Assembly: GCA_963715825.1 (NCBI GenBank)
Contig: CAVQSI010000002.1
Location: 62,001-126,000 of the forward strand
DNA from: Sva-07 sp963715825
Lineage (GTDB): Bacteria > Actinomycetota > Acidimicrobiia > Acidimicrobiales > Ilumatobacteraceae
DNA: 64,000 nucleotides
Direction of reading: 5' to 3'
Below are positions 58,796 through 64,000 of this stretch, in pieces. Numbering within the stretch: the first letter of the stretch is position 1; each line of letters opens with the position of its first letter. A program made the position numbers and the translations under genes. Below the pieces are notes generated by a model. The model was not told where the DNA came from and searched no databases. It saw only the letters and a program-made list of their open reading frames with translations.

Positions 58796-61175
58796 CTGCT
58801 CGTACGCTGAATCCTGCGTACTGGAAGGTGCCGGGTCTGCGCATCAACCAGCCGCGCTCCTCGATCGGCAACGCCGCAAGCAGCAGTTCCTGCTCGGCGA
58901 GTGCCTGGCGCCGGCCCTCGATGTCACGCTCGAAGATGAGTTCGATCGCCAGCTCGCCGAGCAGTGACGCGCGCTGCAGCGTCGACAGGCCGTCGAGCTC
59001 GAGCGCTTCGCGGAGGGCACCGGTCCGTTCGGGATCCGGCCGGTCGTCGCCGCTGAAGCTCGATCGGGTCGGCAAGTCCAGCGCATCGCAGGCGACGTCG
59101 ACGTCGCCGGCATCGATGGCTGCTCGCGTGGCAGCGAGCACGTTCGCGCGCCCGGCCTGCCCGTCGGCGGCGTTCAACTGGACAGACGCGAGCCGGACCA
59201 TCAACTGGCGCGCCTCAGGCGTGACCAGCCGTTCGTCGTCCACCAGCTCGAGCGCCTGCTCGAACCATCGAGCCGCGTTCTCATTGGCGCTGCGATTCTC
59301 GGCCAGCTCGCCCGCTCGGATCGCCAACTCGATCGCCCGCGTCGGGTCGCCACCCGCTGACGCTTCGGCCCAATGAGTCGCCAGCTCCGTGACGACCTCG
59401 TCGATGTCGTCGGCGTGGCGAGCCTCCAGCGCCTCGGCGACCTTTCGATGTTGACGAGCTCGTCGGCTCGACGACAACTCCTCGTGCAGTGTCTCGCGCA
59501 CCAGCGCATGGGCGAACCGGTGCCGGTCGACACCGGTCTCGATCACCAGGTTGGCGGCCGCGGCGGTGTCGAGCGCATCGAGGACGTCGTCGGCGTCACG
59601 ACCCACCACGTCGGCGAGGAGGTCGACGTCGAACTCGTAGCCGATCACAGCGGCCGATCGCAGCACCCCCTCGACGTCGTCGCCGAGGCGGCTCAACCGT
59701 CGACCGACCACCTCCCGGATCCCCTCGGGAATCCCAGCGTCGTCCGGACTCAGATCGGATACCCAGCGACCGTCGCGCTCGTACAGCGCACCGGTCTCGG
59801 TGAGGTGGCGCAGCACCTCGCCGAGGAAGAACGGATTGCCCGAAGTTTCGCGGTGGACCCGCTCGGCGAATGCCAAGCCGATCTCGTCGAGGTCGTGACC
59901 GCCGGTGCGGATGAGGAGGTCGCGGACGCCGTCGTCGCCGAGCCCGTCGAGCGCAATCCGGCTGACGGCCGGCATCCGCCGGAAGTCGGCGAGCATCGAC
60001 GACAGCGGATGCGTGCGGTCGACGTCGGTGTCGCGATACGTACACAGCACCATCAGCCCGATCGGCGGATTGGAGATCAGGTGGCGCAGCAACAGCAGCG
60101 TCGGCTTGTCGGCCCAGTGCAGGTCGTCGAGCACGAGCAGCCGGGGCCGATCGACCCCACCCACCGCCAGCCAGGAACCAACGGCCTGGAACAGCCGGAA
60201 GCGTTCGACATCCGGATCGTCGTCGAGCGCCTCGGGCAGCCCGTCCACGAGCCGCCCGAGTTCGGGGACCAGCCTGACGAGGTCGCCGGGGTACTCGCCG
60301 AGCGCCGCCAGTCGAACATCGGGATCGACCTGACGGACGAACCAGTCGAGGGCAGCGCCGAACGCCTGGAACGGCACGGCAACGTCCTCGTCGGAGCGTC
60401 CGCCGAGCACGGTCCCGTCACCGCCGTGTACGCGGGTGGCGAGTTCCTGGGCGAGCCGCGTCTTGCCGATGCCCGGTTCGCCCGCGAGAAGTACGACCTC
60501 GAACCCGCCGGTCGCGCAGCGCTTCCACGCATCGACGAGTTGCTCGAACACTTCGTCGCGGCCGGAGAACGGCAACCCGGTGCCGTGGGCGAACACCGGC
60601 GGCAGGCCCATCTCGATGCCGGGATGTTCGGGTTCGGCGATCGGCGACCACCGCACCTCGCAGGCAGGGAGCGGTTCGGCGAGCCCCTTGAGGTCGAGTG
60701 CTCCGAGCGGTTCGAACTCGTGGCCGCCGCGACCGCGGCTCATCAACATCACCATCTCGGCGCAGCGGATCGTCGCCGGTGCCGCCGATGATTCGAGGCG
60801 TTGTGCTTCCACCACGGGCAGCCCGAAGAGATCGTCACCCTCGAAGGTGACGTCGCCGACCGAGATCCCGATCCGAACCTCGATCCGCTCGTCGCTCCCA
60901 CGACGATTCGCGAGTTCCAGCTCCTGCTGGATGGCAACGGCGGCCGCCACCCCGTTGGCCGCGCTCGCGAACGTCGCCATGAAACCATCGCCGAGGTGCT
61001 TGACGACGCGACCGTCGTTCGACTCGATCGCCGCGGTCAGAATCGAGTCGTGGACCCCCCGAAGCGCGTCCGCAGCGTCCTCACCGATCCGCGTCCGGGT
61101 CTCGGTGGAACCGACCATGTCGGTGAACATCACCGTGGCCGTTCCGACCGTGGTGCCCGTATTCGCGTCGCTCAT
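58788..61175 (-). CDS. Class III adenylate/guanylate cyclase fused to AAA ATPase and TPR region (N-terminal part)
   Basis: One cyclase domain (residues 10-170) has both metal aspartates (Asp19 in FTDMVGST, Asp63 in KHLGDGF), substrate-site Lys59 and transition-state Arg126. The usual Asn four residues before that Arg is Val122 (GLPVVEAQRL), as in many members of this ATPase-fused subfamily. An AAA_16-type ATPase follows with Walker A AGEPGIGKTR near 255 and Walker B LLVLDDLHWAD near 370, then helical repeats. ATG 61175 is chosen; the frame to 61268 is upstream shadow. The true protein continues to 57873, about 1,100 residues. It lies between two effector genes with cNMP-binding domains and is the likely messenger source. 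Confidence 0.85.
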   Translation of the reverse strand: MSDANTGTTVGTATVMFTDMVGSTETRTRIGEDAADALRGVHDSILTAAIESNDGRVVKHLGDGFMATFASAANGVAAAVAIQQELELANRRGSDERIEVRIGISVGDVTFEGDDLFGLPVVEAQRLESSAAPATIRCAEMVMLMSRGRGGHEFEPLGALDLKGLAEPLPACEVRWSPIAEPEHPGIEMGLPPVFAHGTGLPFSGRDEVFEQLVDAWKRCATGGFEVVLLAGEPGIGKTRLAQELATRVHGGDGTVLGGRSDEDVAVPFQAFGAALDWFVRQVDPDVRLAALGEYPGDLVRLVPELGRLVDGLPEALDDDPDVERFRLFQAVGSWLAVGGVDRPRLLVLDDLHWADKPTLLLLRHLISNPPIGLMVLCTYRDTDVDRTHPLSSMLADFRRMPAVSRIALDGLGDDGVRDLLIRTGGHDLDEIGLAFAERVHRETSGNPFFLGEVLRHLTETGALYERDGRWVSDLSPDDAGIPEGIREVVGRRLSRLGDDVEGVLRSAAVIGYEFDVDLLADVVGRDADDVLDALDTAAAANLVIETGVDRHRFAHALVRETLHEELSSSRRARQHRKVAEALEARHADDIDEVVTELATHWAEASAGGDPTRAIELAIRAGELAENRSANENAARWFEQALELVDDERLVTPEARQLMVRLASVQLNAADGQAGRANVLAATRAAIDAGDVDVACDALDLPTRSSFSGDDRPDPERTGALREALELDGLSTLQRASLLGELAIELIFERDIEGRRQALAEQELLLAALPIEERGWLMRRPGTFQYAGFSVRAGA

Positions 61176-61319
61176 CCGTCGCCCCTCGAAGTGTCCCAGC
61201 ACCGACAGTACCCCAGCGTTCGGCGAGGCTGTCCTGCTCGAACACCACCTCGCCGTTGTCGTGGACACGGCGCGGCCTCCGGGCGCACGGTGTTGACGAC
61301 ACGACGGGTTGAGAGCGAG
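61176..61319. other. 144-base spacer between the MFS-cNMP gene and the cyclase gene
   Basis: It probably contains the cyclase promoter. No inverted repeat long enough for a terminator, and no recognisable CRP-like site (TGTGA-N6-TCACA), was seen. Confidence 0.35.
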
Positions 61320-62999
61320 TCACGGATCTGCGCGGTGGCTGGCGAGGCGGTCGGCCATCGCGTCCACGAGTGCGGACGGCGCCGCTCCAGCGTCATCGAG
61401 GGCGTCGAGGAAGACGTCACCGGGAATCCGCCAGAGCGTCGTCGGAACGATGGTCGTCACCGTCGCCGTGCGCGGCCGCTCCTCCAACAGGCCGATCTCA
61501 CCGAACCAGTCACCGGCGCCGACCGTGCCGATCTCCACGCCGTCCCGTGTGACCCTCAGGGTTCCCGACCGTGCAACGTACAGGTCGTCGGCCGGCTCGC
61601 CCTGGCGCACGACATCGGATCCGGCGTCCAGATCCTGCGCGACCAGCCCGGCGGCGATCCGTTCGAGGGTCGGCCCAGCGGCCCCGTCGAAGATCGCGAG
61701 GACACGGAGTGCCTCCACCTTCGGTGCGAGTTCACGTTGACGGTTCGCCGTCGCGCGGCCGATCGTGACCAGCGGCCACAACACCGCCGCTCCGATGACG
61801 AGGACCGCGGCCGCGATCGCGACGAGCGAACCTTCGATCCCGATCAGTGCGATCAACGCCGGCGCCGCAAGCGCCCCGACCAGCTTGCCGGTGTTCGACG
61901 CCCCGTTGATCGCCCCGAACACCCGGCCGAGCGAGGACGGCGGTGTGATGCGCTGCACCATCACCACGATCACCACCTCGAACACGACCATGCCGACCCC
62001 GACGGCGATCAGCACGACGCTCGCGCCAAGCGTCGTCGTCACGAATGCGAGCGCCGCGGTCGGAATCGCCGTGGCCAGGAGCGAGAAGACGATCGGCCGG
62101 ACCGGGCTGACCGAGTCCGCCGCACGCGAGGCGATCGGCATCGCCAGCACTGCGCCGAGACCGATGGCACCGCTCAGCAGACCGACCTGGTCCACGCCGA
62201 CGCCCAACTGGTCGCGCACCACGTACACGTGCAGCACCATCTCGGCCCCGCGAACGAAGTACATCATCCCGATGAGGCCGACGAGCGGCGTCAGTGCCGC
62301 CAGCGAGCGAACAGCACCGATCCCGTCGACGAAGGCCGCGACCGGGCCGAGGCGGGTGGATCCGCTCCGGCTCGGGCGCACCCGTTGCGAACGATCGGGG
62401 ATGCCGCGAATCGTCGCGATGAGCAGACCCGACACGGCGAACGTCGCCGCGTTGACGGCGAACCCTGCGGCCGGCGACCACGCGGCGATCGCCACGCCGA
62501 GCAGCGGCCCGATGAAGGTCATGATCTGTCGAACGGTGCTGAGCACCGCGTTCGCACCGGCGAGATGGCGTTCGCCTGCGACCGTCGGCACGATCGCCGA
62601 CAGCGCCGGACGAGTCGGTGACGCGACCGTGTATGACACCAGCACGAGGCCGAGCACCGGCAGCGCGGCGGCGTCCAACGAGACGATCGCGGCCAGACCG
62701 ACCATCAGACCGGAACGAATGAACTCGATGGACACCACCAGCGATCGCAGGTCTCGGCGATCGACGAGCGATCCCGCCGGCAGGCTCAGGAATGCCCGCG
62801 GCGCCAGCCGAGCAATCACCGCCAGGGTCAGCCACAGGCCGAATCGCGGCTGGTCGGCGAGGAACACGACGAGCGACACCCAGAAGATGCCGTCACCCGC
62901 GCCCGAGATCACCTCAGCACCGAAGAGCTTGCGGAGCCCTCCGTTACGCAACGTGGACGCCAACCCGGCGTGACCATGGTCCACTTCGTCGCTGCTCAT
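61320..62999 (-). CDS. MFS transporter fused to a C-terminal cyclic-nucleotide-binding domain
   Basis: A 559-residue protein. Residues 20-420 form about twelve membrane helices of the MFS_3/enterobactin-exporter type: FGAEVISGAGDGIFWVSLVVFL is helix 1, LPAGSLVDRRDLRSLVV the loop 2-3 motif, and LGRVFGAINGASNTGKLVGAL the second-half equivalent. Residues about 440-550 are a cNMP-binding domain (GSDVVRQGEPADDLYVARSGTLRV) with the cassette FGEIGLLEERPRTATVTT, which retains Glu and Arg. Fusion of an MFS carrier to this domain suggests messenger-gated transport. Substrate unknown. ATG 62999 lies 22 bases after the probable end of the upstream secreted-protein gene, so it may be co-transcribed with it. 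Confidence 0.9.
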   Translation of the reverse strand: MSSDEVDHGHAGLASTLRNGGLRKLFGAEVISGAGDGIFWVSLVVFLADQPRFGLWLTLAVIARLAPRAFLSLPAGSLVDRRDLRSLVVSIEFIRSGLMVGLAAIVSLDAAALPVLGLVLVSYTVASPTRPALSAIVPTVAGERHLAGANAVLSTVRQIMTFIGPLLGVAIAAWSPAAGFAVNAATFAVSGLLIATIRGIPDRSQRVRPSRSGSTRLGPVAAFVDGIGAVRSLAALTPLVGLIGMMYFVRGAEMVLHVYVVRDQLGVGVDQVGLLSGAIGLGAVLAMPIASRAADSVSPVRPIVFSLLATAIPTAALAFVTTTLGASVVLIAVGVGMVVFEVVIVVMVQRITPPSSLGRVFGAINGASNTGKLVGALAAPALIALIGIEGSLVAIAAAVLVIGAAVLWPLVTIGRATANRQRELAPKVEALRVLAIFDGAAGPTLERIAAGLVAQDLDAGSDVVRQGEPADDLYVARSGTLRVTRDGVEIGTVGAGDWFGEIGLLEERPRTATVTTIVPTTLWRIPGDVFLDALDDAGAAPSALVDAMADRLASHRADP

Positions 63000-64000
63000 G
63001 CCGAGCGGAAGTGTCGCGCATCACAGCAGAAGCCCAGACCCGACGACGCGCTCCGGCGTCGGGGCATGCGGACCGCAGCGGTAGGTTCGGCCGCGTTGGA
63101 TGTCCATGGTGAACTCGCCGCCGAACAGTTCTGCGGAGAACGCACCAGCAGCGTTCGCCTCGACGCCAGTGCGGCCCCGGAGTCGTCGGTGAACCCGACG
63201 AAGACCCGACCGCCGACGGAACCGGCCAAGGTGACGGTGCCACCGACGACGGTCGGGGTGGGGCCTTCGCCATCACAGAACGGTTCGTCGATGTCCGTGC
63301 CGAGCACGGCCTCGAACGCCGTCGGGCCTGCCACGTCGAAGGCGACGTTGTCGCCGGCGAGGTTGTAGCGCGAGAAGTCACACGAGTCGACGCCCGTCGG
63401 CGGCTCGAACTGGAGGTCGTACTGGCGGAGAAAGCCGGTTGCTCCGGTGTTCTGGAACAACTGCAGGGTCAACACCCCGTCGGCACCGGCAACAACGTCC
63501 GATTGGTATCGACCGACCGCCTCGGCTGCGTAGGGACCGATGCGGGCCGGCACCCGTGCAAAAGTGTTGAACGCACTCGCATCGAAGAACGCGCCCGGAA
63601 CTGCCACACCGTCGGGGTCGACCACCGTGATCGTCACCGGTTGCACCGTGCCCAATGAGATGTCGCCGAGCTCGACCACGTCGCCGTCGGGGTGCGGAAC
63701 CTGCGATGAGCGGATCTCCCATGACGGTGGCAGGGCTGCGGTTCGAGCCCCGTTGCGGAATTCGAGCACCCCGAGGCCCGCGCCGACCGGCACCGAGTCG
63801 TCCTCGACGTCGAACGTTCCATCGGCGCCGGTTGCTCCGATGCCGCCCGGGCGCTCCCCGAGAATCTGCGAGCCGACGATCGGCGTGCCGGAACGGTCGA
63901 GCAGGCGCCCGGTGAATCTCGTGACGCCCGGATCCGGCTCACGCTCCAACCGGACGCTCCACCGATGACGTGGGCATCGTGAACGCGGTCGGCGGTGCGG
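62996..64000 (-). CDS. Large secreted protein, C-terminal part (5' end beyond the window)
   Basis: The open frame enters from the window edge. Recognisable content is a carboxypeptidase-regulatory-like domain (VTRFTGRLLDRSGTPIVGSQI, then GATGADGTFDVEDD) and two further beta domains (VQPVTITVVDPDGVAVPGAFFDA). One is followed by a Cys-containing segment ending VFVGFTDDSGAA. The frame stops at 62996, but sense probably shifts near 63168 to GVEANAAGAFSAELFGGEFTMDIQRG and ends at 63021, giving a Cys-paired terminal domain. Upstream of about 63955 a different frame (PPTAFTMPTSSVER) reads better, so another shift is likely. Relation to the giant protein at 38-53 kb is modular only. Confidence 0.6.
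   Translation of the reverse strand, partial: PHRRPRSRCPRHRWSVRLEREPDPGVTRFTGRLLDRSGTPIVGSQILGERPGGIGATGADGTFDVEDDSVPVGAGLGVLEFRNGARTAALPPSWEIRSSQVPHPDGDVVELGDISLGTVQPVTITVVDPDGVAVPGAFFDASAFNTFARVPARIGPYAAEAVGRYQSDVVAGADGVLTLQLFQNTGATGFLRQYDLQFEPPTGVDSCDFSRYNLAGDNVAFDVAGPTAFEAVLGTDIDEPFCDGEGPTPTVVGGTVTLAGSVGGRVFVGFTDDSGAALASRRTLLVRSPQNCSAASSPWTSNAAEPTAAVRMPRRRSASSGLGFCCDARHFRSA

Overview
The window is high-GC DNA with strongly GC-biased third codon positions and dense gene packing. Gene content points to an actinobacterium, most likely class Acidimicrobiia (Ilumatobacter-like). The pointers are very long secreted proteins with proline-leucine-serine-serine-isoleucine repeats, MalT/LuxR and SARP-type ATPase regulators, class III cyclases fused to ATPase/TPR modules, and a C30-type carotenoid gene set. 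This placement is inference from gene style; no rRNA or marker gene is present.

Layout. (1) 1-3.5 kb: carotenoid genes, namely a truncated phytoene-desaturase-type oxidase, a family 2 glycosyltransferase, a PlsY-like acyltransferase and a CrtA-like monooxygenase, followed by tRNA-Thr(CGU). (2) 3.7-10.5 kb: a LuxR-type ATPase regulator divergent from two overlapping genes for membrane-anchored extracellular proteins. (3) 10.5-16.8 kb: a GAP/LysE-like membrane protein, then polyphosphate kinase 2, a P-type cation ATPase and a SulP anion transporter, tightly packed. (4) 16.9-30.0 kb: a SARP-type regulator and a giant sortase-anchored repeat protein of about 3,360 residues, split by two frameshifts. 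(5) 30.1-33.7 kb: a dienelactone hydrolase, a membrane-anchored secreted protein and an SdiA-regulated-like protein. (6) 33.8-37.6 kb: a cyclase with the domain plan of animal soluble adenylyl cyclase. (7) 37.6-53.4 kb: a lipoprotein and, upstream of it, one giant secreted protein of about 5,070 residues carrying beta-helices, a pentapeptide array, an LGDL solenoid, a caspase-like peptidase domain and PKD domains. It is broken into many reading frames here. (8) 53.6-63.0 kb: a run of minus-strand genes in which an ABC ATPase, a patatin and an MFS transporter all carry cyclic-nucleotide-binding domains and sit with a class III cyclase. (9) 63.0-64.0 kb: the 3' end of another large secreted protein.

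The most interesting unit is the 53.6-63.0 kb block. It looks like a cyclic-nucleotide-responsive membrane/lipid module: one cyclase that could make the messenger and three different effectors with binding domains for it.

A caveat applies throughout. About 25 single-base frame changes are visible, almost all in the giant surface genes and the two cyclases. Several can be shown to be indels by comparing copies of the internal repeat, so many 'fragments' below are pieces of single genes. Such genes are given as the reading frames actually stand, with the reconstructed whole described. No intergenic gap exceeds 300 bases. No insertion sequence, prophage or CRISPR array was seen.
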